From Paralvinella palmiformis (taxonomy: Eukaryota; Annelida; Polychaeta; Terebellida; Alvinellidae), in the NCBI GenBank assembly GCA_025642065.1, contig JAODUP010000653.1, positions 124,001 through 188,000 on the forward strand: 64,000 nt of DNA. Reading direction: 5' to 3'. The translations under genes and the position numbers were made by a program. Of the stretch, positions 1 through 10,985 are shown in pieces (within the stretch, counting starts at the first letter, position 1; every line of letters begins with the position of its first letter). The notes under the pieces are model-generated. The model was given only the letters and a program-made list of their open reading frames with translations. It was not told the origin of the DNA and searched no databases.

Positions 1-540
1 ATAAAACATATTTATCTTCTGTACTAAGGATATTCGCTAGCCTACTTGCAGGACTATACAGCATTGTGAAATAAAATATATTAACACTTTTCAGGGTTAT
101 GTTTGAACCATGTTAGCATGACATAGCATTATTAATATATCAAACTGGTCAGCAATTAAATTCATTAGAGGGAACATTATATATAAATGGTCTCTATGGA
201 GCCCCTTGCCTAAGTAAGACCAGTTACTGCATGCACTTTCAACTTTAATCGTTCCTGGGGGGTTGCAAAATACTTTTCTACTAACATACATGAATTTTTG
301 TCAACACCCTAAGATTGTAATTTCGAGATAACTAGCTTGTCGGAGAGACAATCAAAGGCTTTTCAGAGGCCAGACAAAAGTGCACCAGGTGTTTCTAAAT
401 TTAATTTACACTATCTACCAAATACATCAATACACTTTGACAGGAGTGACCTTTTCTGAATTCAGACATATTTTCAGAAAATATTTTCTAAAAAAACTGT
501 TGCTCATGCATGGTAGGTTACTCACAAGATGGTGATATTT
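1..540. other. Intergenic stretch, no gene seen
   Basis: A/T-rich sequence with no coding frame that resembles a known family. The only frame longer than 60 codons lies on the minus strand (97-291) and has no recognisable motif. I see nothing to annotate here. Confidence 0.5.
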
Positions 541-559
541 CTTCTTAAGCAAGTCCTTT

Positions 560-715
560 CGTATATTGGTTACAGCACCTGGGTTCAAACCCCGACCGGG
601 CTATATCAGAAAGGTTTTCCCCTTTTACTTCACCTCGTTACCTTTGGATGTCGCTGGGCCCATTTAGCCTACATTGTGCACAAACGTGGCCGTAAAACAG
701 CAGAATTGTATTCGT
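560..715 (+). repeat. tRNA-derived SINE, 5'-damaged copy
   Basis: A pol III B-box-like sequence GGTTCAAACCC lies at 582-592, but the A-box half upstream is not recognisable. The downstream body matches the tail of the better copy at 36377-36555: the 'CTTCACCTCGTTACC' block, a 'GGGCCCATTTAG' block and the terminal GTGGCCGTAAAACA at 686-699. The tail ends about 30 bases before repeat T copy 1. Four copies in the window share this tail or head, which supports a real SINE family rather than a degraded tRNA gene. Confidence 0.7.
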
Positions 716-743
716 ATATTATTTACGTTGTTTGAATGTTTTT

Positions 744-1596
744 GCCAGTAAAATATCGAATTACTTTAAACCATATTCAGATTTATTGTAACAATATCAA
801 TGTTACAACACGTTATCTCTCCCATACACTATGCTTTATTAGCATAAACATCATGTATCGATTGATAAACTATTTATATAAGAAATTATTAGGTTCTGAT
901 TTTATTACGTTGACAAAGATTTATCCACTATTATTTTATATGCTTTGTGGTGTAGCTGCCATTTCATTCAAAAGAAATGTCCTTGGGCTCAGAATATACT
1001 ACCAAATATCGTGTCGTCTTGTTCAGACTCGATATAATCCATTCTTTATTATCTTAACCTTCGCCAGACGTGTTCTATTTAAACCACATCTGACCACCTG
1101 ACCTATATATGTCACATATCTTTTTCTGTCGTTATTTCGAACGTTTATTGTGATATGCATTGTCATTTGACCGTCCCATTTCCTACACCTCTCATGGTGC
1201 GTCTTAATGCCCACACGTGAATAAAGATAAGAGATTCGGTGAGTACATAGGAAAGGTCATTCTAAGAAGAGCTATGTGGTCACATAAAAACGGCTGCCAT
1301 ATATCTGGTAAAATAATTGTCTCCCAGATTTTAACCTTAGTTGGTCCTACTTAGTCTGAACATTTAGTCTCGATCTTATGATAATCCGAGACAAAAGAGC
1401 GAATTAAAACAATGGAAAGAAACGTTGAGGTTATTGTTGTATATAATTAGTTTGTAACTATCTCATTAATTATAGCCATTTGGTAGGTTTGTTCCTCGAC
1501 TTTGCATCGTCAACAATCACGATAGTTGTTACCATTATAGCTACGAAACAGCAGCAACAGAAAGAAGAACAAGAATATTAATAATGTATCATTAGG
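744..1596 (+). repeat. Dispersed repeat T, copy 1
   Basis: About 850 bp that reappears in inverted orientation at 5637-6511 and, interrupted, at about 10665-12405. Shared landmarks, read on the minus strand here, include 'ACAACTATCGTGATT', 'GTGACCACATAGCTCTTC', 'AAGACGCACCA', 'ATATTTGGCAATAT'-like sequence and a shared end near 'TTTTTGCCA'. No coding frame with known motifs is visible; the 121-codon frame at 736-1101 is not maintained in the other copies. It may be a non-autonomous transposable element. No clear terminal inverted repeat is seen within a single copy. Confidence 0.75.
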
Positions 1597-3056
1597 AGTT
1601 TGTGATAATAGATATTTCACATAATCTTTAATCATCGATCAACTCTGATCTAAAACGATAGCAAAGCAAATACATGATCAAACAGAATACAAGGAATTTC
1701 AATGTTTCGAATGCATTCCTAATGTATTAAATGCATCATCACTGGAGCAGGAATGCCTAAGTTAAGAAAAGCGACAGTCAAGAACATTAAGGTTTCATTA
1801 TCAATCTGCGTTACATTTCTGTGCTTGAAGGTGAGACGTTGTGTATTTAAAGAACAATTACGAATACAAAGTTATAACATTGGGATGAATATAATCCCTT
1901 TCTTGTATAATTTCGTTATGGATTATCGGTAATTCAAAATATAATTATTTTTCTTTCGTATGACATGTTTCAATATATATTTAAAATGACTTCAGGAACG
2001 ATAATAACAAGTTCTAACAGAACCAAATTATACACACTAAAATGATCAACACAATTCGTTCAGATATTTCTCTATAGAATAGTGAATGAACAATACTAAT
2101 ATTTATTATTGTAATCATGAATAATACAATTATGCAAACAATAGCAACTAAATAATGATTATCCATTTGGGAGCGAGTTCAAGAAGAAAGTAGTGTTTAA
2201 TAAGAACTGGAAGATGTTACATTTCTGGTGAAAATGGGTAAGATTGCACATTATAAAAGATATCTGGATAGGATAGAGATGATATGTTGATATTTAAGTA
2301 AATATCATTTATGTGATAGTCATCTATAATTTGGTTCAATGATTTATTTAAATTTATAAAACTAATTTTGTAATTAGTATAAATATAACATTGTAGTTAT
2401 GAAAGAATATAATATAGGCTGATTCAAACTTTATGTAGAAGCCGGCAAATCAATTTGGCACAAATGATAACAAATTGTATCAAATGTTGTAATTCAATAT
2501 TTTTAATTGTGTCACTTCATGCACCATAACCAGAAGACTGTCAATGTTATCTCATATTATCCATCTTTGTTCCATCAATGTGGTTTCAAAGTAAACCAAA
2601 TTCTTGATCTAATATCGTTTCCGCAAACAAGAACTGCACTGTTTACCGTCATATTTAAATAGATGTCAATTCCATAGTAAATATTACCTATTGAAATATA
2701 TGGTTTTAATATAGCTTAGCCTGTCATCCCAATAATACCCTAATTAATTAATATCAATCTTACATTAAATAACATATATGTGGAACTTAATACATCAGTG
2801 ATCAACTTGAAAAGAACGAATGAGAACATTACATTAAAAATGAATTTTATTGTATGGCTGTATAGGTTTTATGAAGGAGAAAGATAATCTAGCACCTATG
2901 TAAATAATCAAAGATTTATTTATGGCGATAATTGTTCCTATGAAATCATATTTTCCATCACCTGTGTCTTGTTAACATTTAGATTATACACGTTCTGGTT
3001 GTTCTGGTCTTGTTTCATGTTTTAGTGATAGTTTTGTTTCTGATAAGCGGCTTAAT
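1597..3056. other. A/T-rich stretch between inverted T copies
   Basis: No frame above 60 codons and no recognised repeat family. It lies between T copy 1 and the LINE A insertion. If the two T copies are the arms of one larger element, this would be part of its interior, but nothing in it supports that directly. Confidence 0.4.
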
Positions 3057-3057
3057 T

Positions 3058-3178
3058 AATACACACACACAAAACACACACACATACGTACACACACACA
3101 CACACACACACAAACACACATACATACATACACAATGTACTCATACATGCACACGAAGACACACCCATGAACACACGA
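3058..3178. repeat. AC microsatellite with variant units
   Basis: Imperfect AC/ACAT repeats with scattered interruptions. The 83-codon frame here reads Thr-His repeats and is an artefact of the microsatellite. It directly precedes the TAA-type tail of the LINE A insertion. Confidence 0.9.
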
Positions 3179-4320
3179 TAATAATAATAATAAATAAAAA
3201 GGGTTTATTTAATAAAGCGTCCTTACTAGCAGGAGTCATTTTGAAGGCACTGTACACATAATAAGTAATATAATAGTACCCCAATAATATGTCTGTAAAA
3301 ACCTTATTAGCGATTTAAAAGATAATTATTATTAATCGGTGAAAGCAACATTTAACAGGTGTATTTTTATAAAATATTTAAAATCTTCAAGAGACGATGC
3401 ATTTCTAATATATGTCTATAACCTTTTCCACAAAGTGGGGACTCCAACATTAAATCCACAATAGTCATATGACATGAGCCGTGATACAAGCACCAGCAAT
3501 TTCGATGACTTTCTAATAGACACCAGTTCACAGAGATATTCAGGTGCCACATCATTAATAGATTTATAAATTATTAATACAATTTTGAAATGGAGTGGAA
3601 ATGGAATGATCATATTTTCGAGGATTTGTCACTCTGCGAGCTGCACTATTCTGAATTCACTGAAGGCAATTGATGTTATAATCAGATATGCCATATAACA
3701 GAGAGTTACAATAGTCTATACGAGATGTAACAAATGGATGGACTATATTTACAAGTGTCAAGAATGCTTTTAAACAATGGATGGTCTCAATATGGTAGTA
3801 AGCAGCTCGGCATACTGATGTGACATATTCATACATGTTAATACATTGGTCAAAAATAACCTCTAGATTTTTTACTGACCCGTTAGGGGTAATCGAAGAT
3901 GCACTCATCAGGAATTTAACACAATGTGGTGATTCCAAAAATATAATACTTTTATTATCATTTAGTTTTAGACGATTTTGAGTCATCCATATCCAAATAT
4001 CAGCAATACAATGTTCTGAATTCTTCAAGGAAGAGGAGAGATTTAACTCATTGTCAGGATCCAGTGATATATACAGCTGCGTGTCATCAGCATACAAGTG
4101 ATATTTAACCCATATCGCTGCGCAATGATCCCAAGAGGACGGGTATACATTGTGAAAACCAGAGGACCAAGAACTGAACCTGTGGTACACCAGATAACAA
4201 AAACTGAATGTCAGATAAAATACGATGAACAGACACTCTCTTGGAACAGATGAAATTAAAGATCGTCTAAAATAATTATATCTATGAACAATCTTTTGAA
4301 GGTTCTACCTATTTTTCAGC
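3177..4320 (-). mobile_element. LINE A copy 1, 3' part (reverse transcriptase C-terminal half)
   Basis: Minus-strand fragment of a CR1/L2/Jockey-like non-LTR retrotransposon. Frame 4190-3657 reads through the catalytic box as [15 protein letters not shown], then the thumb region ('SRIDYCNSLLYGISDYN'). After a frame change at 3613-3416 it gives 'IYKSINDVAPEYLCELVSI' and 'GVPTLWKRL'. The 3' end at 3180-3250 is a GCGCTTTATTAAA-type sequence followed by a TAA-rich tail, matching the plus-strand copy that ends near 30570. Of the LINE A copies in the window this is the only one keeping YADD at the active site, but frameshifts make it inactive. Its upstream end at about 4320 abuts a plus-strand fragment of the same family. 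Confidence 0.88.
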
Positions 4321-4539
4321 ATGACAAACAACGTACATAGAGATAATTTAACTGGGAAATCTGTAAACAATCTAGTGGAACTGGGCAATGACAACAATAA
4401 ACTAGAGGAAGATGGAATAATTGACATCGGATCAATTAATACAAACGTATCCTCTATTGATGTGCTGAAAACGGAGATCTACCCTAAGGTTTTTGAAACA
4501 CACCAGAATCACAGGTACGAAAGAGAAACATGAGTACCA

Positions 4540-5330
4540 AAGAATAATTCTGTCAATGTTATCTTTACAGAAACAATCTATTTCAACTAACGTTATTTCG
4601 TACACAAACTATAAGTCGATTGACATGCAGGCTTTTCTTGCTGATCTGCGATTTTCTTCCCTGGTACTGGATCTACCGGATGATATGAATCATCTGGTGG
4701 ATCTCCATGATATTACATGGAGAGGCATTGTAGATGAGCCTGCACTTCTTAGGACAAATGGAATGCCAAAAATGAACAATCCTTCCATTGTACACTAAGT
4801 ACATACAAGCTCCAAAGAGGCACATCAGGTATTGTGAGCAGCTCTGGATCAGGGGCGGCTGAAGTTAATTATGAACTGTTCAAGGTCAAGAAAATTCCCA
4901 TTGCCTCTGCTAAATCAGAATACCACACAGAGACTGATATCAGAGAGTTTCTGAAAAGGTCATCTAATGTTTTCGGCGTACTTGACCCTATGCCTACATG
5001 GCTTGTGAATGATTATCTGGATGTTCTGATAAGCCCAATTACAAATATACTTATTATAAATAATCATTATCTCTGGGTGTTCTCCAAAATTCCATGAACA
5101 CTGCCCTTGTAAAAACATTAATAAAATGCCACACTATAGAATGTAATATTCTGAACAATTACAGACCTGTTTCAGGTCTTACATTGCTACCTATAATTAT
5201 AGAAAGGGCTGTTGCTTTCATTCTAAACAAATATGTATTTAATAATAACCTTAAATAATCACTGGAGTATACACATAACGGTGTTCACTGCACTGAAACA
5301 GCCTTAGTTTGGGTAATAAATTATAACGGC
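4540..5330 (+). mobile_element. LINE A copy 1, inverted 5' part (linker and RT N-terminus)
   Basis: Plus-strand fragment with frames 4493-4798 and 4834-5097, then a shifted frame to about 5330. It reads 'VISYTNYKSIDMQAFLADL' and 'LVDLHDIT', typical of the segment after the endonuclease in CR1-like LINEs. It continues with 'VLDPMPTWLVNDYLDVLI', 'CNILNNYRPVSGLT' and 'HCTETALVWV', the start of the reverse transcriptase domain. It stops roughly where the oppositely oriented neighbour (3177-4320) begins in the element. The joint head-to-head arrangement resembles a 5' inversion. Bases 4321-4539 hold a 70-codon frame that I could not assign to the element. Confidence 0.8.
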
Positions 5331-5636
5331 AGACAACATATCTCTCAATTATCTAGCCAAAACAAAAGTGGTTCCTATCATTATCTGTTGTTTGGATATC
5401 TTAGTATGTCATATCTAAAGCTTCGAATGCTATTCAATGAGACATGTTACATTCTACACAAGCAATCCTTCATAGAATCTCTGCCATCCAAGTTCTTTGA
5501 TATGCCATTTTTAGATTTACCAATATTTATATAAGATCCACAATTATTGAAATGAAATGTACTTAAATATTACCAAATCATCTCTGGCCTACCCACGTAA
5601 CTCTAACAAATCTCTTCTTTGGTTAATCTTCACTAA

Positions 5637-6511
5637 AAATGATACATTGTTAGTATTGTTGTCCTTCTTATTGTTACTGCTGCTGTCGTAGCGATAATGG
5701 TGACAACTATCGTGATTCTTGTTTCTGTTGATGATGCAAATACGAGATAGAGAACGACCACCTGGCTATATTAATGACATAGTTCAAAACTAAGACTATA
5801 CATCAATAAATTCAACCTTTTCCTCGTGGATTATTTGACTTTTTATTTCCATTTTTACTAGTATTTTTATAACGTTCGAGCCTAGTGTTTAGACTAATCA
5901 GGGCAAACTAAAGCTAACATCCAAGAGATAATTATTTCTCCAAATATATGGCAACCACTTCTTTTATGTGACCACATAGCTCTTCTTAGAATGTCCCTTC
6001 CTAAGTATCCACCAAGAATCGTATCTATATTCACATGTTGGTAATAAGACGCACCAGAAGAGGTATATATATATCACAATAAGCTTTCTAAATAACGACA
6101 GACAAAGGTATGTGACATAAATACGCAAGATAGTCACACGTAGCCTACACCTTGGCGAAGGTTAAGCCAACAAAGAATGGGTTATACCTAAATCGATCAT
6201 ATGTTGATCAACGCAATAAAATACGGAGTATGAAAAAGATGACACGATATTTGGCAATATATAATGAGACCAAGGGAAAGAGTTCTGAATGAAATGCGGC
6301 ATTAACACAAAGGGCATAAGCGTATAAACCTTTGTCAACCGAATATAATGAAAACGAAATAATTTGTTATATAAATAGTTTATCAATGGACGTATGATGC
6401 TTAGTTTGATAAAGCATAGTGCACGGAAGACACAGAACGTGTTGTAAAATTTATATTGTTACGATAAATCTAAATAAAGTTTAAAGCAACTTCATACTTT
6501 AATGGCAAAAA
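5637..6511 (-). repeat. Dispersed repeat T, copy 2 (inverted relative to copy 1)
   Basis: Reverse complement of 744-1596 over essentially its whole length, with many substitutions and small indels. Both ends of the similarity agree with copy 1: 'ATGATACATT' at one end and 'TTTAATGGCAAAAAC' at the other. No conserved coding frame. Copies 1 and 2 are about 4.0 kb apart and flank the LINE A insertion. Confidence 0.75.
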
Positions 6512-6617
6512 CTGACAATATACGAAATTATCAAGCTTAAAAATCACGGGAAACGAAATTTCATATTTCGAAGTAATATAAAGTAGCAAACAATTATTTC
6601 ATTCCCTATCAATTAAG

Positions 6618-6720
6618 TGGGCGCCTCCGTGGTCTAACTGGTAGCGCATTGGATATCAGATCACTACCACCTGAGTTTTAATCGCGACGTGGGCCCATAT
6701 CAGCCACCTGTTTCGCCGAC
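6618..6720 (+). repeat. tRNA-derived SINE head
   Basis: Starts 'GGGCGCCTCCG' and carries a good A box, TGGTCTAACTGG, at 6630-6641. It is followed by a tRNA-like body and a degenerate B box near 6673-6686. It closely resembles the head of the copy at 36377, including 'GTGGTCTAACTGGTAG'. The SINE tail (GTGGCCGTAAAACA) is missing, so this copy is 3'-truncated or diverged. Confidence 0.7.
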
Positions 6721-6879
6721 ACCTTGTTTGTGTTGGTATAAGTTTAATTGATACGTCAACACACTGCTTGCCTTAAATACGAGTTTTCCGTCATCCTATC
6801 ACATAATTAAATCTTTTAAAATAAAGTGATATTTGTCGATACACGGGAGCCGGGTGGTTGGGGGTTCTCCCATATGTAG

Positions 6880-7500
6880 CCTATACAAGGATGTGCCGGT
6901 ATCGGTGTGTCCTTTAGCCATGTTTTGACGCTGTTTGTCAAATATGGTTGGAATGGCATCTTCTGTGAGCCTGACACCATACCTACCATATCCAATTGAT
7001 TTTGATAAAGACGGTGAAATAACAAACAAATATTCCTCAAAGGTTTCTCATAGAGCTTGCTGTGGCAAGTTGTCATCCACCGCACTGTGTTCACGTTTAG
7101 CAGCCAATCACACCAACCGAGTCTTGTTTTATTGGAAAGAATGCACATTCAATCTACTGGCAGATGCATTTGCACAATATTAAGTGGCACAATATGTTAT
7201 GCATTTAACAATGATGGCAATATATAATTCATAATACAGGTTAAACTAGGCCACAACGAGTGTTTGGCATATGTTTGTCAAAGATGATGTCAAATTCGGA
7301 ATTTTCCCGAAATATCATTGATTAAAGCTGTGACACATTTGTCCAGGTTAGATGCTAGTAAAGCAAGTTTTAATACCACTGTTAATTGATTTCTCGGAAA
7401 AAATAAATATATGTCGACTGAAATTGATTTGAATAAATAACACTGACATTTTGACTAATTTGGCAGACCTTTTCCTAGGAATTTTAAGATGATTTCAGAT
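6880..7500 (-). pseudogene. THAP-domain fragment inside a dispersed repeat, copy 1
   Basis: On the minus strand the sequence reads, across frameshifts, 'YCAT..YCANASA', then 'SNKTRLGWCDWLLNVNTVRW' and 'RLTEDAIPTIFDK'. These fit the THAP zinc-finger layout: paired cysteines, the conserved Trp, and the AVPTIF-type end. Stops and frame changes (7148-6816 and 7029-6799 are separate frames) show it is broken. About 280 bases upstream of the domain also match the plus-strand copy at 55200-55470, so the repeated unit is larger than the coding part. THAP domains occur in host DNA-binding proteins and in P-element-type transposases; the repeated state favours a transposon. Confidence 0.65.
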
Positions 7501-7599
7501 AAACTGTAATCTTGACCAATAATATGTCTTTTCTTTCGAACACATTTTTATTTTGTTTTCCTTAGCTGGTGAATATTTATATTCATTGATCGTATTCTA

Positions 7600-7730
7600 C
7601 ATTCAAATAATTATGAATTTTAATACTTTTTAAAACGTAACTGATTTCAGCACCCTTCTAAGGTTGAGCCTGTTCATGGTAAATAACGTCGAAATACACT
7701 ACTGAAATTATTAAGGAAGCAAGATGGCTT
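7600..7730 (+). repeat. Short dispersed repeat V, copy 1
   Basis: Matches 13370-13505 in the same orientation: 'TTTTAATACTTTTT', 'AACGTAACTG' versus 'AACGTACCTG', 'CATGTTTATG'-like sequence and 'AAATACACTACT' versus 'AAATATACTACT'. Noncoding. It lies between the THAP fragment and the Tc1-like pseudogene and could be a flank of either. Confidence 0.5.
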
Positions 7731-7894
7731 TATTAATGATTTCCTATAATCTAATGAAATAGGATAATACTTGCTATACAGTTACTCTTGAAAGCCAACC
7801 ATGCACAATTTGACTCATTATGAGCGCACTGCACTTTGCAGCCAATATACTACAAAAGGACAATGAAGTCAAATTCAGGACCAACGTCTTAGTT

Positions 7895-8640
7895 TTTGCA
7901 GAAGCGAAATGAGGATAGTTGTACATTTGAAATATGTGCGTGATTTACCTGATGTTGCCAGAGACGTCCAAATTCTGAAAGATTGCTCCACCCAGAGCCG
8001 GTTGTGTGTACATTTAATGTACCGAAATTTGTAGTTGAAAGGTTATGGACACGGTATCAAAAGAAGAGTAGGTATGCAATAAGACCAGGAGAAGACACCC
8101 AAAGATAGACTACGGCCAGGTTGAAGTTCAGCCAGAATTGGTGAATGAGCAACTGTGCAATTCTCAGATGAGAGTCGTTTTACAGTATCTTACAATAATG
8201 GTCGAAGGAGGATCCATAAGACAGGAGGAATGTGGTCGAAATAACTTGGTGGTCGCACAGTGATGACATGGACTGATATAAGTTTATCGAGTCGCACAGA
8301 CATGTACATTCTTCGACTAGGTTATATGACATAAATGGATTGAGATAGTGTGAATAAGTATTGAAACCTATTATATAGATATGATCTGCTGCAATAAGCG
8401 ATTGATGTATTTTTTATGCTGGATAATGCTCGCTACACACTGCTCGTATCCCTATGGATGTACTTGATGAGCATCGACCCCATGGACTGCTCAACTGGTT
8501 CACCGGACCTGAACCCGATAAAACATTCCAGGGACATGGTAGGGAGGGATGTTCAAGCCAGTGAGCATCATCAAGGATAAGTAATAATCTCAAGAGATCC
8601 ATCCGTGAAGAGTTGGATAACATCCCTAAAAATGGCTAAA
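7895..8640 (+). pseudogene. Tc1/mariner-type transposase pseudogene
   Basis: Not an open frame; recognised by reading all three plus frames. In order it shows a helix-turn-helix-like piece ending 'VVERLWTRYQKKSRYAIRPG' (about 8030-8090), 'VQFSDESRFTVSYNNGRR' (8150-8210; first catalytic Asp region) and 'GGRTVMTWT'. These are followed by 'FMLDNARYTLLV' (8413-8448; second catalytic Asp) and 'SPDLNPI' with 'MVGRDVQA' (8500-8555; third catalytic-region signature), ending 'SIREELDNIP' (8600-8630). Several stops and frameshifts make it dead. Terminal inverted repeats were not found by eye. In active Tc1 elements this enzyme cuts and pastes the element at TA sites. Confidence 0.82.
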
Positions 8641-8649
8641 GCGAAACGC

Positions 8650-9457
8650 TTAACCCTGTTCTATATAAATGCAACTAGAACTATATTTATAAAGGTGATA
8701 GATACATAATACCAAAGTTTGAAACTTAAAGATAAGAAGTAAATATCAAAAGATAACCAAAGAGTTTCTTTGATGAGAACACAAAGACGATTTTGTATTA
8801 ACAGTTAATTCTTTACGAACATATATTGTTCATCAATATTAACAAAACTCTCTCCTAAATAATGTCAGGATCGATTTACAACACGTTCGGACTAAATATT
8901 GGGTGTGTAGTGAAGTGGTAGAAATGCATATCCTGACGAGTAAAGAATGTCTAGAATCTCGACAAGCGCCTTATGAATTGCAGTATTTCATTTTGAAGAA
9001 ATATTAGTCTGAAACAGTTTTCGTAATTAAAGAGAAAACATATTAGACTTCAAGTTGGGTTTAAGTATAGTCAGAGTAATAATTAGTTCTTGTTCAATTA
9101 GGCCACAATGATAATGAAAACCAGGACACGTAATTGTTAATTACAATATAAACGATATCTCAATAAAACATTTAATACTAAATAATAATAATACCTTCCC
9201 GAGTATTGTTGTTCTACAGAAATATCCTAAACTAACAAATCACAACGTCATCTTGTCTTCAACCAGATTATGAATATTATGACAATATTTATTAAGGATA
9301 TGAGGAGCTTTAGACATTTGTAAAACATATCCTTTTTACGGGTGAGCTTACAACGTCTTCGCTCAAACTATCTTGACATTTAAATGTCACACGGAAGCTT
9401 TAGAAATATACGAGGAAGTTGCCCGAAGATGTTGAAATGGTCAGCGAAAAGTGTTAT

Positions 9458-9458
<1 letters not shown>
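8650..9458. other. Intergenic stretch, no gene seen
   Basis: A/T-rich with no long frame. A tRNA-like run at about 8905-8970 ('GTAGTGAAGTGGTAGAAATG') is too degenerate to call. Nothing else is recognised. Confidence 0.4.

Positions 9459-9459
<1 letters not shown>

Positions 9460-9534
<75 letters not shown>
9460..9534. repeat. TA microsatellite
   Basis: About 75 bases of uninterrupted TA. The 68-codon minus-strand frame through it (Ile-Tyr repeats) is an artefact. Confidence 0.97.
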
Positions 9535-9535
<1 letters not shown>

Positions 9536-10660
9536 CCAATAACAACGCTTAGTATTTCGACGTGCTCTTAGGCATCTAAATATCACACTCTAATGATAGT
9601 CTTAGTGAGAATATCAAAAGAAAACTTAAATATGATATTTATTTTAATCAAGCACGTATATAATGAGTTGTATCAATCATAGTAGTATAACTAGTCCTTC
9701 GTCATGGCGAATTGGTCACCTAAGTTATCACCTAAAATATATTCCACCATCTAAATTATCGAATTTTTTATAATACGATAGATTTCGCTGTATTATATTT
9801 GATAACCTATTTTATAGTTCTAGCGTATTCCCACGTATCTATTGGATATATAGTGAATACCAATATTATTTTAGCAGAATAAAACACTACGATTCACAAT
9901 ACTATTATTTATAAAGTGGCATATGAAAAGGATAGGACCCTCAGGTAGCTATTCTTAGAAAACCTTTTCAGGTAATATACACATACAATTGTAAGCAAAT
10001 ATAAAAAGAGCTTAAGAACAATATTCCAGCATTTGGACTGCTTTAGCAACACCCAGAGAACGAATGAAACATCTAGCGCAACATACAATATAGTTAATGA
10101 ATATCACCAGTATAAATATCCTCATTTTACTTCTGCAGAAAATATGAAGTGTGCCCAAAATTTATATTCGTTGCCTTTTTAGTGCTTAAGAGGTGATGTG
10201 CGCTCAACATGAGTGGCGCACGACTGACTTTCAACGGACAGAAATATGTAGCAAGTGTTAACCCATTTTTATTAGATTACAGAAATCATTAGTAAACCTA
10301 CCTCGCTCCCTTAATACTTTTGAGAAGTGTATTTGGACTTTAAATAACATGAACGGGTTCAATCTTAGATACGAGCAAAAGCAGATACGTTAGCAAAAGA
10401 TATTAAAAGCCACAAGCATTTGAATAATGATAAAACATACAGTACAAAGAGTTATAAAAAAACCGAATAGAAAATCCCGGAGAAACGAAAAAACTTCCCT
10501 CAGAGAATAAGGAATATATTAATAACGACTTGACAGATATGAAAACCAGTGAGAATATGCAATTATAAATTATGCAATTATTATAAACGCTACAAATTCA
10601 CAGTAATAACACTGGGATGCACATAAACTACAATTTATGTATTAAAGATAAGTCACACCA
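9535..10660. other. Intergenic stretch, no gene seen
   Basis: No frame above 60 codons, no recognised element and no extended simple repeat. Confidence 0.4.
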
Positions 10661-10664
10661 ACTG

Positions 10665-10877
10665 ATTACATGAATACTTATATCGATAATTATACAACAA
10701 TAACTTTAAGTTTCTCTTCATTGCTTTAATTCGCTGTTTTATCTTCATTTGTATTTGCGTTATTATAACTGAACTAGGTTTATCTAACAGGTTTATAAAC
10801 TAAATCTAGGGCCATACTAATTATTTCACATATATGGACCATTTTTCACACATAGATCTTTGGAGCCCTATGTATTC

Positions 10878-10912
<35 letters not shown>

Positions 10913-10928
10913 TACAATATCTAATAAT

Positions 10929-10985
<57 letters not shown>

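Noticed and set aside
736..1101. 121-codon frame inside T copy 1 as a protein
   Set aside because: The frame is not kept in T copies 2 and 3 and has no recognised motif.
744..6511. T copies as a pair of LTRs
   Set aside because: They are inverted relative to each other, whereas LTRs are direct repeats; no primer-binding site or polypurine tract is seen.
8905..8975. tRNA-like sequence
   Set aside because: Some A-box resemblance (TAGTGAAGTGG) and 'AGAATCTCG' at B-box distance, but too degenerate and with no family partner in the window.
9380..9586. 68-codon minus-strand frame rich in Ile-Tyr
   Set aside because: It is a translation of the TA microsatellite at 9460-9534. The same applies to Ile-Tyr, Thr-His, Cys-Val, Ser-Leu and poly-Thr/Val frames at 12771-13115, 23018-23472, 43051-43518, 46396-46847, 50205-50510 and 52753-53185.
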